Below, in pieces: positions 9,314 to 18,100 of a DNA stretch of 24,751 nt. The position numbers and the translations under genes were made by a program. Within the stretch, counting starts at the first letter, position 1; each line of letters starts with the position of its first letter. This stretch comes from Opitutia bacterium UBA7441 (GTDB lineage Bacteria; Verrucomicrobiota; Verrucomicrobiia; Opitutales; Coraliomargaritaceae): NCBI GenBank assembly GCA_002480015.1, contig DLQD01000113.1, positions 1 to 24,751 on the forward strand. The letters run 5' to 3'. A model generated the notes under the pieces. The model worked only from the letters and a program-made list of their open reading frames with translations, ran no database searches and was not told the origin of the DNA.

Positions 9314-9416
9314 CACACCACCCATTCATACTGGTTATTTACAACTCAGGACACTGGGACGCGAGAAGCTTTACCGTTCGGCAAGCTAATCATCCATTGC
9401 CAGGTGCAGCAGTGAC

Positions 9417-11318
9417 CTACTCGGTTAGCGCGCTACGCAGACCTGACATGAGCGCTTCAGACTCGCGGGCGATGCCAAGGCGACAGAGACGACTGACGGG
9501 GTAGATATCCTGTGCCATCAAATAAGCAGCCAAGGCACCAGCATGGTGACCGTCTTCGGACTGGCGGTTAGCGCGGTCTAGTTGGAGCACAAAATTTGCC
9601 ACACGGGGCGCGAGTTCGGCGCGAGCGCGGTTCATCGGACCATCGCTGGGGTCTATCTTCGACGCCTCGACGAGGAGCTCCCACGCAGCGTAGGGTTCGT
9701 CCTGCTTGACGAGCTCGGCGCTCTGCGCGACGAGAAGATCGATACGGGCGACTTGCTCGATGACAGCCATCAGCAAGGGGCGGCGTTGCATATCCTCGGC
9801 TAGGGCAAAGCCGAGATCCATGCGACGCTCATAAATGCCGCGGCGATCGTCGCGCTTGTAGAGATCATCAAAAATCTGCACGCCCTGCGAACCGGCGGTG
9901 GCGAGCTTGGTCGTCTCCTGCTGGAAGTCTCGGATGGCAGGATTCGAGGGCCAGATCTCAATCGCGGTCTGTAGCTCGGCGCGGGCCTTGTCGATATCAC
10001 CGAGGTTACGGTATTGGGAGGCGGCGAAGACCGCCATGTCGCTCATGCTCTTGGCCGTTTCGACGGCAGAGAGCACACGGTTCTTCGGAAAATCTTCGGC
10101 CAGTTTGTAAATCTCACCAGCTAGTTCGGGGACGCCGTCGTAGTCTTTGGCGTCAGCGAGCTCGCCGGCTTCGATTAGCCTGCGATAGAGATCGAGCATG
10201 TGGCGGCGCTGTTCGGCGGGGATTTTGTTCAGTTCAGTCAGATACTCTCCTAGAAAGAAGACTTCTTGCAGTCGCTCCAAAGCGATGAGGTTGCGGTTTT
10301 CGCTATAGGCGGCGTTGACGGCGTCGACCCCCTGATTGACATCATTGATCGCCTCGCGTGCAATGAAGGTCATGCTGTCGACCGTAAAGGCCAGATCACT
10401 GCCGGGGATCAATTCTTGGAGTTGATCTTTACCCACTTCGAGAGACTGGTGGGAGCCCTTGAAAATCGATTGGTAAAAACCGGCCAAGACGAGCGCATGC
10501 TGGAAGCGGCGCTGGATAATAAAACTCACGATCTGACTCTGGAACTGGAGTTTCGCCTGAAGCCCGGTGGCCGCTGATTGGGTTTCCAGAGCGATAATCT
10601 TGGCCTCGGTCTCCGCGAGATCGAGCATGCGGAAGGCAGCCTCGCTGGTTAAGGCCACAGCCTCGCCATCAGATTGGCCGGATTCCGAAGACCTGCGAGC
10701 GATACTGGACTCTCGAATACGCTGTTGCTGAATATTCTTCAAAGCGAGCGCACGGTTTGCGACGATTTCCTGTTGATACTGCCGCATTTGCTGCAGCTCA
10801 CGCTGTGTCATAGTCACCCCGCGGCTTTCCTTTCGGATGCGCCAAGCGTTGAACACCTGATTCGCCACGATGGTGCTGTTGCCCCCGTCGAGATCGAAGC
10901 GCGTGGCACGAAAGAGTAACTCCCAGGTATCGAGAATGGCGTCATCGCTATTATCGTTGGAGACGGAGAGACGCTCCAGGATGTCATCCATCAGTTGCGC
11001 GTATAGCGTTTCGTCCTCCGTCGGCGAGGCCAACAGGAAGCGCTCAAAGCGTGAACGGAAGGCGCGCTGTTCGGTAAGGTTGAAATTCTTCCCCTTCCAC
11101 TCAAAGCTGCCGTTCTCGAAATCCATCGAGTCACTGCTCGGGTCGAAGACACGGTTGGCCATTTCGAGAAATGAGTTACTCTCGAAGATGCCGTTGGTCG
11201 GCATCTGCACACTGGCCTGCGCTGGCTGCGGGCTGTAGCTGGGCGCAGCGCCTTGTGCGTTGAGCGAGACTGCTGCCAGAAGCAGCGATAGACTAATACT
11301 TGCGCAAAGCTTCGACAT
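9417..11318 (-). CDS. Exported protein of unknown function with coiled-coil and TPR-like segments (633 aa)
   Basis: I do not recognise this family. A signal peptide is clear (about residues 1-23, ASISLSLLLAAVSLNAQGA). The mature part starts with a low-complexity Pro/Gln/Ser stretch, then an alpha-helical region with strong coiled-coil character around residues 168-260 (for example RELQQMRQYQQEIVANRAL and LAETEAKIIALETQS). One TPR-like motif lies around residues 425-455 (QYRNLGDIDKARAEL followed by AIEIWPSNPAI), and a similar one near the end (HHAGALAAYLMAQDIYP). No membrane segment beyond the signal is seen, so it is likely periplasmic or outer-membrane associated as a scaffold. Its start overlaps the lipoprotein gene by 26 bp, so the two are co-translated and probably act together, perhaps with the ABCG-like transporter upstream. 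Confidence 0.8.
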   Translation of the reverse strand: MSKLCASISLSLLLAAVSLNAQGAAPSYSPQPAQASVQMPTNGIFESNSFLEMANRVFDPSSDSMDFENGSFEWKGKNFNLTEQRAFRSRFERFLLASPTEDETLYAQLMDDILERLSVSNDNSDDAILDTWELLFRATRFDLDGGNSTIVANQVFNAWRIRKESRGVTMTQRELQQMRQYQQEIVANRALALKNIQQQRIRESSIARRSSESGQSDGEAVALTSEAAFRMLDLAETEAKIIALETQSAATGLQAKLQFQSQIVSFIIQRRFQHALVLAGFYQSIFKGSHQSLEVGKDQLQELIPGSDLAFTVDSMTFIAREAINDVNQGVDAVNAAYSENRNLIALERLQEVFFLGEYLTELNKIPAEQRRHMLDLYRRLIEAGELADAKDYDGVPELAGEIYKLAEDFPKNRVLSAVETAKSMSDMAVFAASQYRNLGDIDKARAELQTAIEIWPSNPAIRDFQQETTKLATAGSQGVQIFDDLYKRDDRRGIYERRMDLGFALAEDMQRRPLLMAVIEQVARIDLLVAQSAELVKQDEPYAAWELLVEASKIDPSDGPMNRARAELAPRVANFVLQLDRANRQSEDGHHAGALAAYLMAQDIYPVSRLCRLGIARESEALMSGLRSALTE

Positions 11319-11664
11319 AAATGAGCCCTCCCTTTTCGATGGTTATTTGCATCTCGTAGCGCTGCCCTACGTGCAGATTATCCGTCACGCCTTCCGGAAC
11401 GAAGATCGGCAGGCGAATGTCGCTGCCCTCGATGACAACTGCTAGGACGCGACCGAGGCCTTTTTCCCATTTAATCTGCTCGTCGATCTGAGCGCGCAGC
11501 ACGTAGCTATTGCCCAAAAAGTCGCCAGGCTTTTTGACGTAGTTCTCGATTGGCAACGGCTCCTCATCAGAAAAACTTCCTCGGCCACAAGCAGCGAAAA
11601 GTGTGACCAGCAACAACGGCAGAATACAAGTGAGCGAATAGATTATATTTTTGCTGACGGGCAT
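11293..11664 (-). CDS. Small lipoprotein of unknown function (123 aa)
   Basis: The protein starts MPVSKNIIYSLTCILPLLL and has a lipobox in LFAAC, giving lipidation at about Cys26 and a mature protein of about 98 residues. After an acidic linker (SFSDEEPLPIE) the sequence is beta-rich, with alternating patterns such as SYVLRAQIDEQIKWEKGLG and QRYEMQITIEKGGLIYVEAL. This resembles a small OB-fold or beta-barrel domain, but I cannot name a family. Its end overlaps the start of the 633-residue exported protein by 26 bp, an unusually long overlap that points to tight coupling. A likely promoter lies immediately upstream, so the pair may be transcribed separately from the transporter gene. Confidence 0.8.
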   Translation of the reverse strand: MPVSKNIIYSLTCILPLLLVTLFAACGRGSFSDEEPLPIENYVKKPGDFLGNSYVLRAQIDEQIKWEKGLGRVLAVVIEGSDIRLPIFVPEGVTDNLHVGQRYEMQITIEKGGLIYVEALRKY

Positions 11665-11693
11665 AAAATAAGATTTTTTTTGAAAAATGTAAA
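11665..11693 (-). promoter_or_regulatory. Candidate promoter abutting the lipoprotein start
   Basis: On the minus strand TTTACA (11688-11693), a 17-bp T/A-rich spacer and TATTTT (11665-11670) lie directly before the ATG at 11664. The hexamers and spacing are good, but the -10 touches the start codon, so a normal start site would fall inside the gene. Either the -10 is elsewhere or the annotated start is slightly wrong. Confidence 0.25.
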
Positions 11694-11696
11694 CTG

Positions 11697-11777
11697 GTAG
11701 CGCTGCGACGCCTGTCGTGTCGATATCGGCTAAATTTAGCTATACATCCGTCGACCTTGCTATCGTAAGTTCGCTAC
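11697..11777. repeat. Palindromic repeat element, copy 3 (81 bp, opposite orientation)
   Basis: It starts GTAGCGCTGCGACGCCTGTC and ends AAGTTCGCTAC. The first 26 bases match the reverse complement of the right arm of copies 1 and 2 at about 24 of 26 positions, and the end matches the reverse of their left arm less well. It sits between the ABCG-like transporter gene and the lipoprotein gene and is the most diverged of the three copies. Confidence 0.65.
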
Positions 11778-11813
11778 GTAGGTGTGACGATTTGCCTAGA
11801 TTGCACATTAGCC

Positions 11814-13469
11814 TTAGTTCCAACGTTTTTGCTGGCAACCCCAAAAGACCATGACCGCGCCGACCAGCGCGTGTGCCAACAAGACCGCCACGGCCAGTCC
11901 CGGCGAGGGGATCCACTCGTTCGACTCGAGTCGGTAGGCATCGTAAAGGCGCGTGTCCAACATCGAGCTGAAGTAGCCGCCCCAGCCCCAATAAGCGTTG
12001 ATAAACGGACGGCAGACCCAGACGAGCACATCCGGCAAGGCGAGCACGATCCCCGAGAGCGGTAACTGAAAGCCGATAAGATAGACTGAAAGTAACGAGG
12101 CTTTGTCCGCCGAATTAAAGATGGCAGAGAAGCCCAGACAAATGGCCGTCATGGAAACACAAGTTAAAACCAGCACAAACACCTGCCAGAAACTGTCGCC
12201 AGGAAACTCACAAATATATTTCACGAAGAGCATCATCCACAGCCCCTGAATCAGCGCGATTAGTGAGGTGAAGATCAATTTACTACTCGCGTAGGCGACT
12301 GGGTTGAGTCCGGCAAAGCGCTCCTTTTCGTAGAGGGGGCGTTCACCGGCAATCTCGCGGGCACCATTATTACTGCCCATAAGGGTGAGCAAGATCACCT
12401 GAAAGAGAATCAAACCGGTGACGAGCGAGGCCGCCTCCATTGCATCGATCCGGTAGCGCAGATTGTCCTGCATCTGCTCCATAAAACCCGTCACGGAGTT
12501 GAGCGCGAGGCCCCGCAACTGCGGAATGCCGTCCCAGGCAAAGATCGTGACCAGCAGCGGGAATCCAATGGTGATACCCAAAGTGAGCAGCCAATAGCCC
12601 CGGTCGCGTTTAAAGAGCAGTGCCCGCCGCTGGAGCAAGGTGCAGGTTTGCGCGAGAGCACTCGGAGGCGGCGGCGGCGCGACGGCGGACACCAGCTCGT
12701 GCCGGGTAGCGGACACCGCACCATCCGCCCAAAGCTCCCGCCAATGCTGAATCGGGCACTCACTTAGCTTGTCATAAAGGTGCAAGGCATCGGGGATACC
12801 GAAGTAAGCATTCATCGCTTCCAACTCACCCTGAAAGACCACCGCCCCTTCATAGACAACGGTAATCCAGTCAAAATCTTCGAGTTTGGCTAGGTTGTGA
12901 ATGATGCAGATAAAAGTTTTCTCCCGCTCGTCACGCAGACCTTGAAGCATGGCGAGGATTTGATCCTCCGAGCGCGGATCGAGCCCACTGGTCACTTCGT
13001 CGCAGACCATACATTGCGGATCTCCCACCAACTCTAGGCCGAGCCCGAGTCGGCGCAACTGCCCCCCACTCAAATCGGCGACGCGCTTCCTATGGTGAGT
13101 CTCCAGTCCGATGCGGCGGAGGATTTCTTCCAGCCGCTCCGCCTTGGCCGCTCGGTCGCGCACGCAGAGATCGAGCGCATAGCGGAGTGCTTCGCCGACC
13201 GAGAGACGCTCATGCGCGATGCTAAACTGAGGCGCGAAGGCAAGCTTGCCCTGCAATTCCGAGCTCTCGGTCACAGGTTCACCTGCGTAGGTAACCGCAC
13301 CCTCGCTGGGCAGAATGCCAAGGATCGCTTTGACTAGAGTCGTCTTGCCACAACCCGAAGGTCCGATCACCGCATTAAGCCCCCGGGGCATAAAGCGCGC
13401 GGTCGCCCCGTCGAGAATACGTGCGCCCATGGGTCGGATTTTCACCGTGAGATCGTGACAAGCTAACAT
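11814..13469 (-). CDS. ABCG-like half transporter (ATPase fused to ABC-2 membrane domain)
   Basis: This 551-residue protein has the ATPase first and the membrane domain second, the order seen in ABCG/White half transporters. The ATPase shows Walker A GPSGCGKTT (residues 36-44), signature LSGGQLRRLGLG (about 137), Walker B with the ABCG-typical DEVTSGLD (about 158-166) and switch His in CIIHNLA. The C-terminal half has about six hydrophobic segments, including ITIGFPLLVTIFAWD, LVTGLILFQVILLTLMGS, FVLVLTCVSMTAICLGFSAI and GLAVAVLLAHALVGAVMVFWG. A GARE-like charged element (NNGAREIAGERPLYEKERF) lies after the second helix, as in ABC-2 exporters. It probably works as a dimer exporting lipids or other hydrophobic molecules; the substrate is unknown. 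The downstream lipoprotein and exported protein genes on the same strand may belong to the same machinery. Confidence 0.9.
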   Translation of the reverse strand: MLACHDLTVKIRPMGARILDGATARFMPRGLNAVIGPSGCGKTTLVKAILGILPSEGAVTYAGEPVTESSELQGKLAFAPQFSIAHERLSVGEALRYALDLCVRDRAAKAERLEEILRRIGLETHHRKRVADLSGGQLRRLGLGLELVGDPQCMVCDEVTSGLDPRSEDQILAMLQGLRDEREKTFICIIHNLAKLEDFDWITVVYEGAVVFQGELEAMNAYFGIPDALHLYDKLSECPIQHWRELWADGAVSATRHELVSAVAPPPPPSALAQTCTLLQRRALLFKRDRGYWLLTLGITIGFPLLVTIFAWDGIPQLRGLALNSVTGFMEQMQDNLRYRIDAMEAASLVTGLILFQVILLTLMGSNNGAREIAGERPLYEKERFAGLNPVAYASSKLIFTSLIALIQGLWMMLFVKYICEFPGDSFWQVFVLVLTCVSMTAICLGFSAIFNSADKASLLSVYLIGFQLPLSGIVLALPDVLVWVCRPFINAYWGWGGYFSSMLDTRLYDAYRLESNEWIPSPGLAVAVLLAHALVGAVMVFWGCQQKRWN

Positions 13470-13521
13470 TAACCGACAAATTATCTTTGCTCATACGTCA
13501 AAGGCCAGCATTTTGATCACT

Positions 13522-14163
13522 ATGACGTCCGCCAGAAACGCCCTTATTCTCTGCCTCCTAACCGCCCTTGCCAGTCAACTCCACGCCGTCAGTGTGACGA
13601 CGCGCGGCGTCAAGAACCCGAAAGTCTATGGCATCGAATTCTCCGGTGACACCCGTGCCTACTACGGCAGCGAAGAAGGCGTCCAGTCCATCTCGAACCA
13701 GGAATACGTTACCGCCACGTTCCGCGTCACGGAGATCAACATAGTAACCCAAGGCACCGCCCTCCTCCGTATCTACCACAGTCGCCCGCTGCGAGCCGGC
13801 GAGCTCCAGCAAGCCCTCGGCGAGAGCATGAACGCGGCCGGCGTGCCCGGCGGCAGTTCCATCATCCAACGCCCGCTGCCCCCGCAAGTCCAGGCAATGG
13901 CGGACCGTGCCTCCGGCGCTGCGGAGGTCGCCACCAGCACTGCCGTGATGAAAGAATACCCCATCGCCACCCACGCACATACGATCGAATACCGCATCGG
14001 CAGCCTCGACGAACTCCTCGACCTACACGATGAATTGAAGAAACACTGGCTGAAGGAACCAACCTATTTTGCAAGCGGCCAGATCGTCGCCGAGGATGAG
14101 GCCGTGAGCCAAGAGATGAAGCCCCGCAGCCTGGGCGGCACCTTGTTCCAGGTGCAGGAATAA
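13522..14163 (+). CDS. Exported protein of unknown function (213 aa)
   Basis: I do not recognise a family. The N-terminus is a signal peptide (MTSARNALILCLLTALASQL, cleavage probably after HAVS). The mature protein opens with a basic strand-rich segment (TTRGVKNPKVYGIEFSGD) and has a Gly/Ser/Pro-rich middle (AAGVPGGSSIIQRPLPPQV). It ends in an alpha-helical part (SLDELLDLHDELKKHWL). No lipobox or membrane helix follows, so a periplasmic location is likely. I chose the ATG at 13522; the frame is also open to a TTG at 13513, which would add three residues. It diverges from the ABCG-like transporter gene with only about 50 bp between them, so their promoters must be adjacent or overlapping. Confidence 0.75.
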   Translation: MTSARNALILCLLTALASQLHAVSVTTRGVKNPKVYGIEFSGDTRAYYGSEEGVQSISNQEYVTATFRVTEINIVTQGTALLRIYHSRPLRAGELQQALGESMNAAGVPGGSSIIQRPLPPQVQAMADRASGAAEVATSTAVMKEYPIATHAHTIEYRIGSLDELLDLHDELKKHWLKEPTYFASGQIVAEDEAVSQEMKPRSLGGTLFQVQE

Positions 14164-14171
14164 GAACTCAC

Positions 14172-14843
14172 TCAAACGTCCGCCACGTAAATTACATAAG
14201 CCGCCCGCTTGGCGCGCTCGTGCACTTTTGCGGGTATGACGCCAACTCGGTAGCCAACTGCCTCCAGCCGCGCCTTGAAGTGCGGATCCGTGCCAGCCGA
14301 CCAGAAGGCAGCACGGCCACCTGCTTTCAGGAGTTTGCGCACCGCGCGGAGCCCCTGGTGCGAATAGAGTGAGCCGTTACTCGCTTTGACCATACCCGTG
14401 GGACCGTTGTCCACATCGAGTATCATGGCGTCGTAGCTATGAGAAACGCCATCGTAGATGGTCTTCACAGCATCGGCCTCGATCACGTGGACCCGTGGGT
14501 CGTTGAGCAGGGCTCCGTTGAGATCGCGTAAATAATCACGATTCCATTCGACGACCTTAGACACCAGTTCGACCACATCCACCTGCGACTCCGCTCCCAC
14601 GCAGTCCAAAACGCTCCGTAGCGTAAACCCGAGACCGAGACCACCGATCATGACGCGTGCTTTCGCGTCTTTACGGATACGCTCAACACCCAGCCTTCCC
14701 AACAGGAGCTCCGAGGCCGCTGCCTTCGAATGCATCAGCTCCTGCCCCTGAAAACTGATCGAATAGGCGCCGTCGTGTGCATAGAGCGCCATCGGGGCAC
14801 CGTCGGGTGTGGTCGACTCGGCGAGTTTGATACGTGGTTTCAT
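14172..14843 (-). CDS. Spermidine-synthase-fold / SAM-methyltransferase-like protein
   Basis: This 223-residue protein has the Rossmann core of the spermidine synthase family: the glycine motif MIGGLGLGFTL (motif I), the acidic end of strand 2 in VDVVELVSKVVEWNRDY, VHVIEADAVKTI (motif II) and YDAMILDVDNGPTGM where SpeE carries its catalytic Asp. The N-terminal part (MALYAHDGAYSISFQGQELM) resembles the short beta segment of spermidine synthases. It lacks a typical GGGDGG motif, so putrescine aminopropyl transfer is doubtful; it may be a methyltransferase or a paralogue of unknown substrate. I chose the ATG at 14843; the frame extends to a TTG at 14894, but that adds a basic stretch without family resemblance. 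It converges with the exported protein gene, eight bases from its stop. Confidence 0.8.
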   Translation of the reverse strand: MKPRIKLAESTTPDGAPMALYAHDGAYSISFQGQELMHSKAAASELLLGRLGVERIRKDAKARVMIGGLGLGFTLRSVLDCVGAESQVDVVELVSKVVEWNRDYLRDLNGALLNDPRVHVIEADAVKTIYDGVSHSYDAMILDVDNGPTGMVKASNGSLYSHQGLRAVRKLLKAGGRAAFWSAGTDPHFKARLEAVGYRVGVIPAKVHERAKRAAYVIYVADV

Positions 14844-14919
14844 AGCCAGAGATCGGCGGGGAAATAGAAGTCTGGCAACTGTAAACAGCTTCAACCGAAG
14901 AGCTCACACGCCACCTATT

Positions 14920-15035
14920 CGAAAGCGGTTCCCGCTTCCGCTACCTTACCAACCGTAGCGGAACGGGGAACCCGTTTCGACCCCTACGCTAACAGATCAA
15001 GCCGGACACTCGAAATGGGTTCCCCATTCCGCTAC
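14920..15035. repeat. Cluster of three 25-bp covarying hairpin repeats
   Basis: Unit A (14920-14944) is CGAAAGCGGTTCCCGCTTCC plus GCTAC; unit B (14955-14979) is the same pattern inverted; unit C (15011-15035) is again forward. Each folds on itself around a TTC loop (GAA in the inverted unit). The variable stem bases change together, read in the same orientation: AGCGG/CCGCT, ACGGG/CCCGT, ATGGG/CCCAT. This fits selection for structure, or spread of a hairpin-recognised element. The cluster lies upstream of the tandem uvrA gene and may shape its transcription. Confidence 0.8.
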
Positions 15036-15134
15036 ACTTTTCTTCCGTAGCTTTGCCGACCTTCCAGACTTTTTACGAAATAAATGCTCCCGAGATTCGA
15101 CCTTCGCATTTCGCCCCTCAATGTCAGCACATCT

Positions 15135-18100
15135 ATGCCCTCGAAAAAAGAATACATCCGCCTACGCGGCGTCCGCCAAAATAACCTTAAAGGCTTCGAT
15201 CTCGATCTTCCCATCGGCCAACTCACCGTCGTCACCGGCCTGAGTGGCGCGGGTAAGTCATCCCTTGTTTTCGAGACCCTTCACGCCGAAGGCCAGCGCC
15301 GCTACGTCGAGACATTCTCTCCCTACACCCGCCAGTTTATGGATCTGCTTGACCGCCCGAAGGTCGACGGCGTGGAAAACATCCGTCCATCCATCGCCAT
15401 TCACCAGTCCAATACGGTCAAAACCTCGCGCTCCACCGTCGGCACGATCACCGAGTTGGCCGACTACTTCAAAGTATGGTTCGCCAACGCCGCCACCCTC
15501 TACGACCCCGCCACTGGACAGCCAATCACCGATGACAATCCCCAGTCCGCCTGGCAAAAACTGATCACAGACTACGACGGCAAAACTGCCCTGATCACCT
15601 TCCCCATCAACAAGCCTGACAATTTGGGTTGGGAGGAAGTCTTAAGACCACTCAGCGCCCAAGGCTATACTCGCGTCTTGCGACGCAAGAGTGGGAAGCA
15701 GAGAGTGGGAAGTGGGGAGATGCAAATTATCCGGATCGATGAATTATTAAAAAACAACTCCTCACTCTCCACTCTCCACTCCCCACTCCTTGTCATCCAA
15801 GATCGCATCGCGATCCTGAACAACAAGGCACGCTCCCGCGCGATCGAAGCGCTTCAGACGGCCTTCCACTTCGGCCAGGGACAGATCGAACTCTTCAACG
15901 ACCAGCTCAAGTCCATTAGCGGATACATCCAAGGCCTCCGTTCGCCCGAAACAGGCCAGAGCTTCCGCCCCGCCTCGCCTGCACTCTTCTCTTTCAACTC
16001 CCCCATCGGCGCCTGCGCCGAATGCCGGGGCTTCGGCCGCATCATTGAGATCGACGAACGTCTGGTCATACCCGACCACAGTCTCTCCATCGATGACGGA
16101 GCCATCCGCGCCTTCCAAGGCGAGGTCTACAGCGAAAGCCTGCGCGACCTTCAACGCGCCGCGCGGAAGCACAAAATCCGCACAAACATCCCGTGGTCGA
16201 AACTCAACAAGAAAGAGCTAACATTCGTGATGGAAGGGGAGCCCGGCTATCGGGAAGGCTATAAGCAATGGTATGGCGTCAACCGCTTCTTCGAATGGCT
16301 CAACGGCAATCTCTACAAGATGCACGTCCGCGTCTTTCTCTCGAAGTTCCGCAGCTACACTCTCTGCCCCAAGTGCCACGGCGCCCGCCTCCAGCCCGAG
16401 TCCCTTTGCTGGAAATGGCACGGACACACCCTGCCCGAACTCTACCAAAATAGCGTAAGCGAGCTGCTCACACTCCTCACTCTACACTCTCCACTCTCCA
16501 CTCCGCAGGAAACGAAGCCAGCCAATGACTCCGCACTCAGCGGCATACATAGTCGGCTTCGCTTCCTGCAGGACGTCGGCCTTGGCTATCTCACGCTCGA
16601 CCGCAGTTCACGGAGCCTTTCCGGAGGCGAGACCATGCGAGTGAACCTCACCTCCTGCCTCGGGTCTTCCCTCGTCGACACGCTCTTCGTCCTTGACGAG
16701 CCCTCCGTCGGCCTACACCCGCGCGATATGGATCGCCTCATTGGCATCCTTCGCCGCCTCACCGATCTAGGCAACACCGTCGTCGTCGTCGAGCACGACG
16801 AGGCCGTCATGCGCGCCGCAGACAACCTGATTGAAATCGGCCCTCGACCAGGGGTCAACGGTGGCCAACTCACTTTCAGCGGCAGCTATAAACGTATCCT
16901 TAAATCGAATACACATACCGGACGCTACCTTTCCGGGAGGGAGACAATTGAACCGCCCAAGCAGCGGCGTTTGAAACCTTCCCACTCCCCACTCTCCACT
17001 CCCCACTCAAAAACGCTCAGCGTTTTTGGCGCGACGAAGCACAATCTGAAAGATCTCACCGTCCACATCCCGCAGCAGAGCCTCGTTTGCCTGAGCGGCG
17101 TATCCGGCTCTGGGAAAAGCACCCTGCTCAACAACGTCATCTACCAAAACCTACTCGCAAAGAAAGGCCTCACCGTCGAGGAGCCCGCCTCGCTCCAAGA
17201 CATCGAGTCCACCCTGCCGCTCTCGGACGTCGTCCTCGTTGATCAGAGTCCGGTCAGCAAAACACCCCGCTCCAACCCCGCCAGTTATAGCAAAGCCTGG
17301 GATATGATCCGCAAACTCTTCGCCCAATCCGAGGCCGCCCAATCCGCAGGCATGGGACCGGGGCACTTTTCTTTCAACAGCGGCGACGGACGTTGCCCCA
17401 CCTGCTCCGGCCTCGGCTTCGAACGCATCGAGATGCAGTTCGTATCCGACCTCTTCGTTCCTTGTGAGAGCTGCGAAGGCCGGCGTTTCAAGGACGAAGT
17501 CCTCGACATCGAATTCAACGACAAGAGCATCGCACAGATTCTCGATCTCGATATCGACGAAGCGCTTCTTTTCTTCGCTGAGCACTCGAAGGTAATCAAA
17601 TGCCTCAAGCCCATGGTCGACGTCGGCCTCGGCTACCTCAAGCTGGGCCAACCGCTCAACACCCTCTCCGGCGGCGAGTCCCAACGGCTCAAATTGGTGT
17701 CCTACCTCTCCCGCATCCCAAATCCCGGATCCCGCACCACGAATCCCGGATCTCATGCCCTCATTCTGATTGACGAGCCCACCACCGGCCTCCACCGCGC
17801 GGATGTCAAACGCCTGATCGGGGTGCTCCAGGGTCTCGTCGACGCGGGTAATTCGCTCATCGTGATCGAGCACAATCTCGACATCCTCAAAGTCGCCGAC
17901 TGGATCATCGAACTCGGCCCCGAAGCCGGCGCCGCCGGCGGCCAAATCATCGCCGAAGGCACCCCCGAGCACATTGCCAAGACCAACTGCGAAACCGCTG
18001 CTTACCTCCGCGAAGCACTCGGAGGGACGACCTCTGTGTCGTCCGACGCCCTCCTACAAGCCGCCGAAGACCACGCCCCCTACAACAAAACGCCTCACCC

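Larger units (their letters stand above)
9043..9416. other. Gene-poor gap between convergent genes
   Basis: This 374-bp gap lies between the plus-strand oxidoreductase and the end of the minus-strand exported protein. It holds a terminal hairpin, a stretch that could be a decayed minus-strand reading frame (9061-9184) and one full copy of a palindromic repeat element (9230-9313). Between 9314 and 9416 I see nothing recognisable. Confidence 0.6.

Noticed and set aside
15084..15134. Upstream ATG of the tandem uvrA frame
   Set aside because: The extra 17 residues do not resemble UvrA N-termini, whereas the protein from 15135 begins as UvrA normally does. It cannot be fully excluded because neither start has a ribosome binding site.
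17151..17972. Open frame of 273 codons antisense to uvrA
   Set aside because: The plus strand encodes conserved ATPase and zinc motifs through this whole stretch; the antisense frame shows none.
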